From positions 62,001 to 126,000 of the forward strand of contig CAWCRN010000019.1 in the NCBI GenBank assembly GCA_963797835.1: a stretch of 64,000 bases of DNA, in the 5' to 3' direction. Numbering within the stretch: the stretch's first letter is position 1; each line of letters opens with the position of its first letter. Shown here one piece after another: positions 8,250 through 18,382 of this stretch. The notes under the pieces are model-generated. The model was not told the DNA's origin. It worked only from the letters and a program-made list of their open reading frames with translations, and ran no database searches. The translations under genes and the position numbers were made by a program. Source of the DNA: JBDTSW01 sp963797835 (lineage in GTDB: Bacteria > Actinomycetota > Thermoleophilia > Solirubrobacterales > 70-9).

Positions 8250-9116
8250 CTAGCCGGCCCCTGCGGCCGGCACCCACCCCCGCCGCTCCAGCAGAACCCT
8301 GATCGCCGCCGCCACCCGCGCCGGCTCGTCGCGCACCTGCTCGTAGGTGAAGCGCACCACTTCGTAGCCGTTCAGCTTCAGGTAGAGGTCGCGCTCGCGG
8401 TCGTCGGCGAACGCAGTGCGGCCCGAGTGAGCCGCGTAGCCGTCGAGCTCTACCGCGAGACGCTCCTTCCTCCACAGGAAGTCAATGAGGAAGGGGCCGA
8501 GACGGGCGTTCGCCTCGGGCTCGGGGAGCCGGTGGCGCCTGCACAGCTTGAGAAACAGGGACTCCAGCTCGGAGCGGGTGCCGTCCTGGCCGAGATCGGC
8601 AAGCGGGAGGCGGTCGAACTCGGCCTGGCGCAGGGCGCTGCGGTACACGGCCTGAGGCACCGTTCGCCGCAGGTCGAGCAGGGTCCGTGTAGGGCTCGTG
8701 ACCGGGATGTTCGCCTTGAGCGTGGTTTGGCTGGTGAGGAGGGTGCTCGGGCGGTGGATGGTGATCCCCGGGCGCCTGCGGCGGCCCGCGCGGCTCGGGA
8801 TCGTGACGTGTACCGGGCCGGGGATCGGCTTCAGCATCTTCCAGAGGTAAGCGGCGCTTCGGTGGCTGAGCACTGCGCCGTCGCCGCAGGCGAGCACCGC
8901 TGCCATCCAGGTGCCGGGCAGGCTGAGGCCAGGATGGCCGACCGCGTAGACGCCCCGATGGATGCGGTGCAACCGTTCGGCGCGCACGTAGGCGCTGATC
9001 GTCGCGGACGAGAGCCCGATGGCGAGGAGTTGCTCCGTCGTGATCACCCCGTGCTGCCGCCCGGCGACCCGGGAAATGAGGGCATCCCACCTCGATTGGG
9101 CGCTTTTCTTCGGCAC
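8250..9116 (-). CDS. AbiEi-type N-terminal domain fused to DUF559 nuclease-like domain
   Basis: The N-terminal part (ARQHGVITTEQLL-type; here GRQHGVITTEQLLAIGLSS) is the winged-helix domain named after the AbiEi antitoxin. A middle region (VYAVGHPGLSLPG, AVLSHRSAAYLW) and a C-terminal DUF559/Vsr-like fold follow, with FLIDFLWRKERLAVELDGYAAH-like content holding the Asp...Glu-Leu-Asp residues of a PD-(D/E)xK core. Such genes are abundant as orphans in Actinobacteria, and no AbiEii toxin gene is adjacent. The start is uncertain: GTG 9116 is given, and TTG 9176 would add 20 residues. The first 90 bases look less GC-rich than the neighbours, which may mean recent acquisition. Confidence 0.7.
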   Translation of the reverse strand: MPKKSAQSRWDALISRVAGRQHGVITTEQLLAIGLSSATISAYVRAERLHRIHRGVYAVGHPGLSLPGTWMAAVLACGDGAVLSHRSAAYLWKMLKPIPGPVHVTIPSRAGRRRRPGITIHRPSTLLTSQTTLKANIPVTSPTRTLLDLRRTVPQAVYRSALRQAEFDRLPLADLGQDGTRSELESLFLKLCRRHRLPEPEANARLGPFLIDFLWRKERLAVELDGYAAHSGRTAFADDRERDLYLKLNGYEVVRFTYEQVRDEPARVAAAIRVLLERRGWVPAAGAG

Positions 9117-9240
9117 GTACTGAAGAAAGGCGCCCCGGCCTCGAATCTCTCCCCCCTGCTTCCTCTCAATGCCCAACCACCCGGGGCGCGTGGGCGTTTG
9201 GCGGTAGCCCGCGGCGTGGGCGGCCCGCTGCCCGCGAGCG

Positions 9241-9855
9241 CTACAGGATGTAGACGGTCGTGAACACGATGATCCACATCACGTCCACGAAGTGCCAGTA
9301 GATGCCGGGCACCTCGACGCCCAGGTGGTCCTTCGCCGCCGGACCGAAGTGGCCGCGCCAGGCGCGGATGTTCGCGAAGGCCAGCAGGGTGAGCCCGACG
9401 AAGACGTGGGCGCCGTGGAGGCCGGTGAGGCCGTAGAAGATCGAGCCGAAGGCGGTGTCGCGGGCGCTGAAGCCGATGTGGATGTACTCGTTCAGCTGGA
9501 TGAACAGGAAGGTCGCGCCCAGCAGGAAGGTGATCGCCAGGCCCATCTGCATCGCCCGCCGGTTGCCCTTGCGCGCGCCCTCGAGCGCCCAGTGCATCGT
9601 GAACGAGGAGGAGACCAGGATCGCGGTGTTGACGCCGGCCACGGCCTTCGGCAGCTCGAAGCCCTCCGGCGGCCACGGCCCGTCGCTGGCCACCACGCGC
9701 AGGAAGAAGTACGAGGCGAAGAACGCCCCGAACAGCATCGCCTCGGAGACGATGAAGATGAGGATCCCGAGGGTCTGGCGGTCGATCGAAGAGCTGGCAT
9801 GAGCCTCGGGGGGCCCGTGGTGGGCGTGATCGGCGGTGGCGGTGGCGCTCTCCAT
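9241..9855 (-). CDS. ctaE: Cytochrome c oxidase subunit III
   Basis: 204-residue COX3 with five predicted helices, the short actinobacterial form. Typical segments are FIVSEAMLFGAFFASYF, LHGAHVFVGL and the C-terminal IYWHFVDVMWIIVFTTVY. It stabilises subunit I and supports proton uptake in aa3 oxidases. The ATG at 9855 overlaps the stop of the Usp gene (TGATG), with GGAGG upstream. It is the last gene of ctaC-ctaD-usp-ctaE. Confidence 0.93.
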   Translation of the reverse strand: MESATATADHAHHGPPEAHASSSIDRQTLGILIFIVSEAMLFGAFFASYFFLRVVASDGPWPPEGFELPKAVAGVNTAILVSSSFTMHWALEGARKGNRRAMQMGLAITFLLGATFLFIQLNEYIHIGFSARDTAFGSIFYGLTGLHGAHVFVGLTLLAFANIRAWRGHFGPAAKDHLGVEVPGIYWHFVDVMWIIVFTTVYIL

Positions 9856-10822
9856 CAGCCCTCCCTCCGCCGTGCCGCCTCGTCTCGCCTCGGCTCCTGC
9901 TCGGCGCCCACCGCCACCTCGGCGGGCTGCGGCTCCGGCACGGCCGCCGCCGCGACCTCGTCGCTCGCCTCCAGGTGCTCGATCGGCACGCTCGGTGATC
10001 TCCTTCACCTTGTCGACCAGGCCCTCCTCCAGCCACTTCGACTGCTCGCCCGCGAAGGTCGAGATCAGGACCTCGTCGATCCGGTAGTGCTCCACCGCGT
10101 TCTGGATCGCCGCGAAGGGCTCCGGGCTCATCGGCTGCCCGGTCGCGTCGACGTCCTGCTGTAGAGCTCCGCCAACAGGCGCGCGAGCCGGTCGCAGACC
10201 TCCTCACGCGGGATGTCGCCCGAGCGGGGGCAGATAATCGTGTAGCGGTGCGGCGCCTCGGCCGCCTTCGCCTTCAGCGCCCCGATCAGGTCGGGGCTCG
10301 CGACGGTCTGCGTCGCGACGACCAGCGTGTGCGTCACGTCCCAGCGGATCGCGTCGTCCTCGATCCGGACCGGGATGTGGGTGACGGGCACCTCGAAGCG
10401 GTCCCTGGCCCACTCGAGCAGGTCGCGGCGCATGATCCCGAAGCGCGACTCGGCCAGGGCCGAGATCAGCACCTCGGAGGGACGGAACGCCCGGACCGCG
10501 TCGTCGAGGGCGAGCGAGGGATCCGGGTCCATCACCGCGCCCACCGCCTCGATCCCGAACTCGGCGAGCACCGCCTCGGTCACCTCGACCCGGCTCTGGG
10601 CAGCCTCGCGCAGCTCGTCCCGGTCGACGATCTGCCCGGCGACCGGCTGGTTCTGCGGCGCGACCAGCGCCACGCCCTCGGCGCCCGCGTCCACCCGTTC
10701 GCGGATCGCGGTCAGAAGGCCGCGGCCGCCGGCGACCTCGTTCAGGAACGCGAGGATCGTGCCGCTCGAGGCGGCGGGTGCCCGATGTCGGTCGCGACGG
10801 GAGCGGAGGCCTGGTCGGTCAC
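9855..10822 (-). CDS. Tandem universal-stress-type protein inside the oxidase operon
   Basis: Once about three single-base breaks (near 10780, 10150 and 9998) are joined, this is one protein of about 320 residues. It has two Usp-like alpha/beta units: one around GVALVAPQNQPVAG...PSEVLISALAES, and one around THTLVVATQTVASPDL...DEVLISTFAGEQSKWLEEG. A Glu/Ala/Pro-rich tail follows. The GTG start at 10822 overlaps the ctaD stop (GTGA), and its stop overlaps the ctaE ATG (TGATG), so its translation is tied to both oxidase subunits. Usp proteins bind ATP or respond to stress; a regulatory or assembly role for this oxidase is inferred from the overlaps alone. Confidence 0.7.
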
Positions 10823-12761
10823 GGATCGCTCCGCTGGGGTGGGTGCCCGCCGCCGCCCGTGGCTCCGGCGACGGCCGGCGACGGCGGCTTCACCTCGGCC
10901 TCCTCGCCGCCCATGATCGCGTGGCGGGCGCCGGGCACGCCGAACTCGTACGGCCCGCCGACGACGCGCGGGATCTCGTCGAAGTTGAAGATCGGCGGCG
11001 GCGAGGAGACCTGCCACTCGATCGTCTTCGCCCGCCACGGGTTGGCCGTGGCCTTCGGCCCGTAACGCCAGGAGACGACCATGTTGTAGACGAAGACCAG
11101 CTGCGCGGCGCCGAGCAGGAACGCGAAGAGCGAGATCACCAGGTTCCAGTCGCCGAACTGGGCGGAGTAGTCGGCGACGCGCCGCGGCATCCCCTCCATC
11201 CCGATCCAGTGCATCGGGATGAACGTGCCGAGCATGCCCGACCAGCGTCAGGTAGAAGTGCACGCGCCCGAGCTTCTCGTCGTACATGCGCCCGGTCATC
11301 TTCGGGAACCAGTGGTAGATCCCGGCGAAGATCGTGAACACCGAGCCGCCGAAGAGCACGAAGTGGATGTGGGCGACGATGAAGTAGGTGTCGGAGACGT
11401 GGATGTCGATCGGCACCATGCCCAGCATCACCCCCGAGATCCCGCCGATCACGAAGGTGACGATGAAGCCGAGCGCTGAACAGCATCGCGGTCGAGTACA
11501 GGTGCAGGACCGAGTTGAACAGCGTCGCCAGCCAGGAGAAGATCTTGATCCCGGTCGGCACCGCGATCAGCAGCGTCGTGATCATCATCGGCACGCGCAG
11601 CCAGCTGAACATGCCGGAGACGAACATGTGGTGCGCCCAGACCGTGTAGGAGAGCACGACGATCCCGATCAGCGCCAGCGCCATCAACCGGTAGCCGAAG
11701 ATCGGTTTGCGGGCGTGGGTCGAGATGACCTCGCTGACGATCCCGAAGCCGGGCAGCATCATGATGTAGACGGCCGGGTGCGAGTAGAACCAGAAGATGT
11801 GCTGGTAGCTGAGCACGTCGCCGCCGGTCGCTGCCTGGAAGAAGTTGGTGCCGCAGGGCGCGGTCGAACAGGACCATGAACTGGACCCCGGCGATGAACG
11901 GCGTCGCGGCGACGACCAGCAGCGAGGTCGAGAGGTTCGCCCAGACCAGCAGCGGCATGCGCCAGAAGTTCATCCCCGGCGCACGCATGGTGATGATCGT
12001 GACCAGGAAGTTGAGCGCGGTCGCCACCGATGACGCGCCGGCGAACTGCACCCCGAGGTTGAAGAACGACTGTCCCAGCGGCGCCCCGGTGGAGAGCGGC
12101 GCGTAGCCGGTCCAGCCGGCGTCGAAGGCGCCGCCGGGCACGAGGTAGCTGGCGAAGAACAGCAGGCCCGCCATCGGCAGCATCCAGAACGAGAGCGCGT
12201 TCAGGCGCGGGAACGCCATGTCCGGCGCGCCGATCATCAGCGGCAGGACGTAGTTCGCGATCCCGGCGAAGACCGGGATCACGAAGACGAAGATCATCAG
12301 CGCCGCGTGGGTGGAGAAGAGGCCGTTGAAGACGCTCGGGTCGACGATCTGCGTGCCCGGCTGGGCGAGCTCGGCGCGCATGATCATCGCCATCAGCCCG
12401 CCCACGAAGAAGAAGAAGAACGTGGTGACGATGTACTGGATGCCGATCACCTTGTGATCGGTGTTGAACTTGAAGTAGTCGCGCCAGGAGTTGGCGCCGT
12501 GCTGCGAGTGGTCGTCGGGGATCGTGGGCCTGCCGGCCGCCCAGCGGAACCAGTAGTCGAAGCCGCCGAACCCGACCAGGAAGCCGAGCGGCGCGGTGAT
12601 CGCGGGCACGACCACGTGCGGGTAGCCGGTCGGCTCGGTCTGGAAGATGGCAGGCCGGAGATCGCGCGCAGGACGACGACGAGGCCGAAGCCGAAGGCTC
12701 CGCCGACGAGCATCCCGAAGCAGGCCCGGGTCAGTCCTGGTTGCTTCAGCGCAGCCGGCAA
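10819..12761 (-). CDS. ctaD: Cytochrome c oxidase subunit I, A2-type (catalytic)
   Basis: All metal ligands are present: the low-spin heme His in FSTHAALMIF, CuB ligands in YSHPAVY and WAHHMF, and VAHIHFV supplying the heme a3 ligand. The YSHPAVY form lacks the Glu of GHPEVY, the mark of A2-type oxidases. IGAPDMAFPRLNALSFW and YHWFPKMTGR are standard. About 110 residues with one extra helix precede the core (DHKVIGIQY). Frameshifts near 12650, 11860, 11475 and 11240 split the frame; the pieces join collinearly. The start is TTG 12761, with GGAGG 6 nt upstream. This is the working oxidase against which the degenerate + strand homologue should be compared. Confidence 0.92.
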
Positions 12762-12781
12762 GTCCTACCTCCGCGCGAACC

Positions 12782-13559
12782 CTACTGGGGCCCTCGGTCT
12801 CGCCCGCGGCCCGGCTCGGCCGTCCCGCGCCTCGGCCGCGGCCTCGCTCGGCGACCCAGGCGTCGAACTCCTCCTGCGGCTCGACCACGACCAGGGCCCG
12901 CATCGTCGCGTGGCCGGGGCCGCAGAGCTCGGTGCAGATCACGCTGTAGGTGCCCTCCGTCGGGCGTGACCGAGACGGTGTCGTCGACCTCGTCTGCCCC
13001 CGGCCCCTGCGGGACCAGGTCGCGCTTGATCCGCCACTCCGGGACCCAGAACGAGTGGAGCACGTCGAGCGCGTGAGCTGAGGTCGAGCTGCTGGCCGAC
13101 CGGCACGTGGAGCTCGTCCGAGGTGACGCCCTCCTCCGGGTACTCGAAGGTCCAGGCGAACTGCTGCGCGGTGACGTTGACCTGCATCCGCTCGGCGGTC
13201 GGCGCTGGCTCCTCGATGTCGTCGAGCACGACCCAGCTGTAGCCGGCGCCGAAGAGGACGATGATCGTCGGGATCACGGTCCAGGCGATCTCGAGCCGGG
13301 TGTTGCCGTGGATCGGCTCGCCGTCGGACTCGTCGCCGGGCTTGGCTTTGAATCTCCAGATGGCGTAGCCGAACATCACCATCACGATCGAGAAGACGAA
13401 GCAGCGAGAGGACGATCATCACGTCGAGCAGCGTGTCGATCGGGCCCGCCTCCTCGGAGCCGGCGTGGCCGTTCCAGTCGGGGATCAGCATCAGGACCGA
13501 GCTCACGACCGTGAGGGCGACCATGGCGGCGACGAGCTTGAGGTAGGTGCCTCGGTCAC
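12782..13559 (-). CDS. ctaC: Cytochrome c oxidase subunit II with intact CuA site
   Basis: COX2 with two N-terminal helices, WTFEYPEEG, the first CuA ligand in LHSFWVPEW and the full CuA loop CTELCGPGHATM followed by RALVVVEP. It therefore accepts electrons from cytochrome c. Three or more single-base frameshifts break it (near 13400, 13075 and 12960). A further one is needed between the probable leaderless GTG at 13559 (8 nt after TAGAAT) and the frame of YLKLVAAMVALTVV; otherwise ATG 13524 is the first start in frame. The 3' end is uncertain to about 30 nt because of another possible indel. Confidence 0.88.
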
Positions 13560-13567
13560 CGGCGGTG

Positions 13568-13573
13568 ATTCTA
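13568..13573 (-). promoter_or_regulatory. -10 element of the ctaC-ctaD-usp-ctaE operon
   Basis: TAGAAT on the minus strand, inside a TATAGAAT context, 8 nt before GTG 13559. The region between the glycosyltransferase stop (13603) and ctaC is otherwise too short to hold another promoter. Confidence 0.45.
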
Positions 13574-13602
13574 TATTCCGCCGCCGAAGGCGCCCGGCCA
13601 CC

Positions 13603-15134
13603 TCAAATGCCGTCGGTCACGAGGAGTCGGCAGGCACGTCCAGAGGTCGTCAAGCCGGCCCTCGAGGCGGCGATGACGCCGCCGGCGACGCCCTCCCAGC
13701 TCCAGAGGCGGCCGACCGGTCCCGCAGCGCGGCGCGCGCCGGGGCGCGCTCGGCCGCCGGGCAGCGCGAACCAGGCGTCCAGCCGCTCGGCGATCGCCTC
13801 GACCGCGCCGTCGCCGAGCGGGAAGGAGACGAGCGGCGGCCGACCTCGGCGGGCAGCGCCGCCGCCAGCTCGCGGCTGACCTCGGCGATGCCCGAGTGGC
13901 CCGCGCCGACACGGGCAGCACCCCGCGGCGGCAGCCTCGGCGGCGACCATCCCGAAGGCCTCGGGAAACGTGCTCGGCAAGACGAGCGCGTCGGCGGCGG
14001 GGACCAGCAGCGACCTCGTCGTGCTCGAGCCGGCCGGCGAAGCGGACGCTGCCGGCTGCGGCCACGCTGCCCCGAGACTCGCGCGAGGCGCGGGGGGTCG
14101 GCGAGGAAGCGCCCAGCATTCGAGGCGGCCTCCTCGCCGCCCTCCAGCCCGCGGCCCCGCTCGGCGATCTCGCGCGCGTCGTCGGCGTCGCCGCGTCGAG
14201 GCCCACCACAGCCGCTAGCGCCTCCTGGTACTCGCCGAAGCCGACCACCAGCAGCCGCGCGTCTGGGTGCTGCGGCACGAGCGGCCACGCGGCGAGCAGC
14301 AGGTCGACCCCCTTGGAGACGATCAGCTTGCCGACGAAGACCGCGCGCGGGCCCTCGCCCGCCGCGAACGACTCGACGGCATCGGCCGCGGCGCGCGGGT
14401 CGCGCTCCGATGCGCTCCCCGTCGCCTCCGCGGATCGCGCTGCGAGGCGAAGCCTCGAGGTCGCGCAGGCGCTCGTCGCTTCGGCCTCGTCGCGGGCAGG
14501 GGCGAACAGTCCACGTCGACCCCCGGCGGCCCGAGCCGGTCTTCTCCTCCAGCCCCGCCAGGTCGAGCAGCCGCCCAAGGCGCTCCGCCGTATGCCTGGA
14601 GCCGACGAGCACCCCGAGGCCGCCGCGCATCCCCTCTCGGCGAAGGGGCAGGAAGCGCCGGGCTCCGGCTTGACCGTGTACTCGAGCGCCGAGCCGTGGA
14701 TCTTGGCCGCGAACGGGCGCGCGCGCGAGCCCGGCTCGGGCGAGGATCGCCGGGCCCATCACCAGATGGCGGCGAGCGCCGCGTCGGTGCCGCCCGGCCG
14801 CTTCCACGACATCCGCACGGCGGCGACGTTGGCCTCGATGTAGCGATCGAGCTCCGCGTCGGTGAGCTCGGGCGAAGGTCTTGACCTCGAAGCCCTCGTA
14901 GCGGTCGCACGTAGACCGGCAGCAGGCCGCCGATGTCGGGGTTGTGGACCGTCACGACCCCCGGGACGGCCGGCTCCGCCCACCGAGTCCACCCAGTCGA
15001 GCTCGCGGACCTACGGTCCTGGCAGAGCAGGTGGACCTCGTGGCCGAGCCGGCCAGCGCCCGGGCGAGGTTGGCGTTGTAGACGTTGCTGCCGGTCCCGC
15101 GCAGCAGGTAGCCGTGGAAGATGAGGACGCGCAT
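13603..15134 (-). CDS. Glycosyltransferase family 4-like protein
   Basis: GT-B fold glycosyltransferase of about 510 residues, broken by many frameshifts. The N-terminal domain starts MRVLIFHGYLLRGTGSN, with the nucleotide-sugar transferase glycine motif and YNANLARALA. The C-terminal domain contains AVFVGKLIVSKGVDLLLAAWPLV and the donor-binding segment LPSTFPEAFGMVAAEAAAAG (E-x7-E type). It probably transfers a sugar from a nucleotide donor in envelope or exopolysaccharide synthesis; the acceptor is unknown. The ATG at 15134 lies 7 nt after TAGGTT and is probably leaderless. It is divergent from the zinc-ribbon gene. Confidence 0.8.
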
Positions 15135-15141
15135 GGCGCGA

Positions 15142-15151
15142 AACCTAGGCT
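15142..15151. promoter_or_regulatory. Overlapping divergent -10 elements (bidirectional promoter)
   Basis: AACCTAGGCT fits ANNNTANNNT exactly: TAGGCT on the plus strand and TAGGTT on the minus strand share the central TA. On the minus side 7 nt separate it from the glycosyltransferase ATG; on the plus side the leader to the zinc-ribbon start would be about 20 nt. Confidence 0.5.
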
Positions 15152-15179
15152 ACGGGTTTCGCGGCGGCATCGCGGATAA

Positions 15180-15448
15180 GTGCCCGATGAGCAACTCGAG
15201 TACCGCATGCGCGCCCCGGCCTCGGGCCGCGAGGCGCTCGCGCCCATCGCCGAGGACGGCGTGTTACGTCGACCGCGAGACCGGCGAGGAGATGGAGCCG
15301 ATACGCGACGCTGCCGCTCGCCCCCTCCGCCTCCGCCCTGCTCCGCACCCCCGAGAACCTGCGCGCCTGCCGCCGCTGCGACCAGCTGATCGGGCTCGAC
15401 GTCAGCGACTGCCCCTACTGCGGCAAGCGCCTCGGCCCCGAGGGATGA
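15180..15448 (+). CDS. Small double zinc-ribbon protein
   Basis: About 90 residues after joining two frameshifts: an N-terminal segment PDEQLEYRMRAPASG, a middle YVDRETGEEMEPIRY and a C-terminal zinc ribbon. The ribbon has CRRC and CPYC spaced by about 14 residues. Small proteins ending in a CxxC...CxxC ribbon usually bind nucleic acid or a protein partner; the function here is unknown. The stop overlaps the next ATG (ATGA), so the downstream lipoprotein is coupled. Confidence 0.6.
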
Positions 15449-15790
15449 CCGACCCGGCCGCACGGCGGGGTGGCCCGGGGTCGCCTGCGATGGGCTGCGC
15501 TGGCCCTCGTCGCCGGAGCCCTGGCGCTGGCCGGCTGCGGCGACGACGACGAGCCGCGACCGCCGGCACGACCTCACGACCGAGAACGTCACGATCGTCG
15601 TGACGCCTCGAACTCGACCACCGAGGGTGAACCCACGACCACCTTGCCGCCGACGACTGAGGCGGCGCGGCACCGGCGGCGGCTCGACCCCGAGGAGCGA
15701 CACCGAGGAGAACGACTGGCGCCGTCTCCTGGGAGCCCCGCGGAGGAGTTCGAGGAGCATGCGAGCAAGAACCCCGAGTCCTGCGGCTAG
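15445..15790 (+). CDS. Small lipoprotein of unknown function
   Basis: The N-terminus has a basic segment (GRLRW), a hydrophobic stretch and the lipobox LALAGC, followed by an Asp-rich and Thr/Pro-rich linker (TTTLPPTTE). The C-terminus ends EEFEEHASKNPESCG. At least one frameshift near 15470 separates the ATG from the signal sequence. No family recognised. It is coupled to the zinc-ribbon gene and convergent with the next gene. Confidence 0.5.
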
Positions 15791-15806
15791 GCGCCCGCGC
15801 CCGGGC

Positions 15807-16553
15807 TCAGTCCTCGACCAGGTAGGCCCAGAGAGAAGCCGCGCGTCGTAGTCACAGCCGTAGGCGCTTGGTGGTGCCGATCTTCGTGTGCGGGTGACTG
15901 TCTTCGTGAGGTCCGCCGAAGCTGCTGCATCGCCCGGACGGCCGGCTCGCCTTCCAGCGGATGTTGCCGGGGAGGTCGTCGGCGAGTCCAGGCACCCACG
16001 TCTTCGTCGAGATGGCCGCGATCGAGCCTCCTTGACCTCGAGGGGTTGTTCAGGGTGAAGGACTGCTGGTGGCCAAGCACCGAGCTGAGCTTGACCTGCG
16101 GGCTCTGGGCGCGCAGGCGGAACTTCTTCTTCTTCGCCTCGGACAGCATGGCGATGCGCGCGCTCGGCCGCCGTTGAATGCCCTGTCCCTGAGGACGTCC
16201 TCGAAGAAGTTCTGCTCCTCCTTGTCGGGCCTCGCGAGGTCGACCGACCAGCCGACGATCGTCCCGTCCGCTGGGCCTTCATCAGGCCCTTCTTGCCGCT
16301 CGCGCGCACCTGGAACCCGGTCACCTCGCCGACGACCTGGCACTCCTTGCGGGCCGGAGGGTCGCCGCTGGGCGTCGGGCAGCTCGGCTTCGGCGTGTTC
16401 TTGGTCTTCCCGATCTCCTTGGCCTTGGCGCCTCCGGCCTCACCCGGGGAGCCGACCACCAGGACGCCGCCAACGCAGGCAGGCGAAGGCGCCCGCCGCG
16501 GCCAGTGCCGCGCGGCTTCGAGCCGACCCTGCCTGTGTCGTCGTCGCAGCCAT
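15807..16553 (-). CDS. Secreted protein of unknown family
   Basis: A signal peptide (MAATTTQAGSARSRAALAAA) leads into a mature part with KAKEIGKTKNTPKPSC, VVGEVTGFQVRASGKKG, GTIVGWSVDLARPDKEE, KKKKFRLRAQSPQVKLSSV and a C-terminal YGCDYDARLLSLWAYLVED-like end at 15807. It is broken by at least three frameshifts, so the full sequence is a reconstruction of about 248 residues. The two well-spaced Cys in the C-terminal part may form a disulphide. No catalytic motif was found. Confidence 0.5.
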
Positions 16554-16608
16554 GTGCTGGTGCCCCCATAGCTTAGTGGCCGGATGACCGGCGCAGGTAG
16601 ATTGCCCG

Positions 16609-17587
16609 ATGGCCGCGATCGAGGTCGATGGGCTCGAGCGCGCCTTCGACGAGGTGCGTGCGGTCCAGGGCGTCGACCTCGAGGTCGCCGAGGGCGAGAT
16701 CTACGCGCTTCCTCGGCCCCAACGGCGCCGGCAAGACGACGACGGTGCGGATGCTGACGACGCTGCTGCGGCCGACCGGCGGCCGGGCGCTCGTCGCCGG
16801 CCACGACGTGGTCGACGAGGCCGCCGACGTGCGGCGCGCGATCGGCGTCGCGCTGCAGGAGGCGGCGCTCGACCCGCTGATGACCGGCCGCGAGCTGATC
16901 CGGCTGCAGGCGACGCTGCACGGTCTGCCGCGCCGAGGCCGGCGAGGGCCGCGCCGAGGCCCTGCTCGACCGGGTCGGCCTGGAGCGCGCGGCCGACCGG
17001 CGCGTCGGCACCTACTCGGGCGGCATGCGGCGCCGGCTCGACCTCGCCTCGGCGCTGGTCCACGAGCCCGAGGTGCTGTTCCTCGACGAGCCGACCACCG
17101 GCCTCGACCCGGTCAGCCGCAAGGCGATCTGGGAGGAGGTCGCGAAGCTGAACGACGAGGGCACGACGGTGTTCCTCACCACGCAGTACCTGGAGGAGGC
17201 CGACCAGCTCGCCGACCGCGTCGGGATCATCGACGCGGGCCGGATCGTCGCCGAGGACACGCCCGAGGCGCTCAAGGCGGAGATCGGCAACCCCCACCTC
17301 GAGCTCGGCCTCGCCGAGGGCGCGTCGAGCAGGCCGAGCGAGATCGTGGCGCGCTCGGCAAGCTGCTGCCGCGCAAGGACGGCGAGGGTGCTGGTCGAGG
17401 TCGCGGAGGGCGCCGCGGCGGTCGCGCGGGTGGTCCGGGCGCTCGACGAGGCCGGGATCGTGGTCGAGTCGCTCGACCTGGTCGAGCCGACGCTCGACGA
17501 CGTCTTCGTCGCCAAGACCGGGCTACCACCTGGAGGGGGACGACGACGGCGAAGCGGCCGAGGCGGCCGAGGCAGCAGGAGGCGTGA
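16609..17587 (+). CDS. ABC transporter ATP-binding protein (DrrA-type)
   Basis: The ATPase of an ABC-2 exporter. Walker A is GPNGAGKTTT, the signature is YSGGMRRRLD, Walker B is VLFLDEPTTGLD, and the switch region is FLTTQYLEEADQLADR. The C-terminal extension LVEPTLDDVFVAKTG is typical of the daunorubicin-resistance (DrrA) group. Frameshifts near 16712, 16940, 17340 and 17530 interrupt it. The stop at 17585-17587 is inferred from a GTGA overlap with the first permease. It forms an exporter with the next two genes; the substrate is unknown. Confidence 0.85.
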
Positions 17588-18382
17588 TCAGCGGCTCGCT
17601 GATGAACGCGCGGGTGGTCGGCGCGCTCGGGCGGCGCTCGGTGCGCCAGACCTTCCGCCGGCCGCAGCTGATGGCGCCGATCATCGTCTTCCCGACGCTG
17701 CTGCTGGCGATCCAGACCGGCGGCGCCGGGCGGCGCGGTCGACCTGCCGGGCTTCCCCGAGGTCGAACGGCTTCCTCGACTTCATGCTCGCCGGGGCGAT
17801 GATCCAGTCGACGCTGCTGGCGGGCAACAGCGGCGGCATCGCGCTCGCGGTCGACATCGAGATGGGCTTCACCGACCGGCTCCTGGCGGCGCCGATCTCC
17901 CGCTTCGCGATGGTGCTCGGCCGGCTGGCGGGGACCGCGGTGCTGGGCGCGGCGGCGGCGTTCTGGTTCATCGCCATCGGCCTCATCTTCGGCGCCTCGA
18001 TCTCCGAGGGCGTCGCTGGGTGCGGTGGCGATCGTGATCTTCGTCGAGCCTCACCTCGGTCGCGTTCGGGGGGATCGGCGCCGCGATCGCGCTTCGCACC
18101 GGCAGCGCCTCGATCGTCCAGGGGCTGTTCCCGCTGGTGTTCGTGATCCTCTTCCTCTCCTCCGCGTTCTTCCCGGCGAACCTGATGCTCGAGCCGGCGG
18201 CGACCGATCGCCGAGTACAACCCGCTGTCAGCTTCATCGTCGAGGGTGTGCGCGAGCTGGTGGTCTCGACGCTCTCCGCGGAGACGTTCTGGAAGGCGGC
18301 CGCGGCGCTCGCCGGGATCGCGTGGCGAGCCTCGGCCTCTCGAACCTCGCGCTTGCGCTCGCGCCTGCGGACGGGCGGCTGA
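17584..18382 (+). CDS. ABC-2 type permease (first)
   Basis: Six-helix ABC-2 permease reconstructed across several frameshifts. It runs SLMNARVVGALGRRSVRQTFRRP, APIIVFPTLLLAIQTG, FMLAGAMIQSTLLAG, GFTDRLLAAPISRFAMV and ends EGVRELVVSTLSAETFW. The GTG at 17584 overlaps the ATPase stop. It is the membrane half of an exporter together with the second permease, which suggests a heterodimeric channel. Confidence 0.75.
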
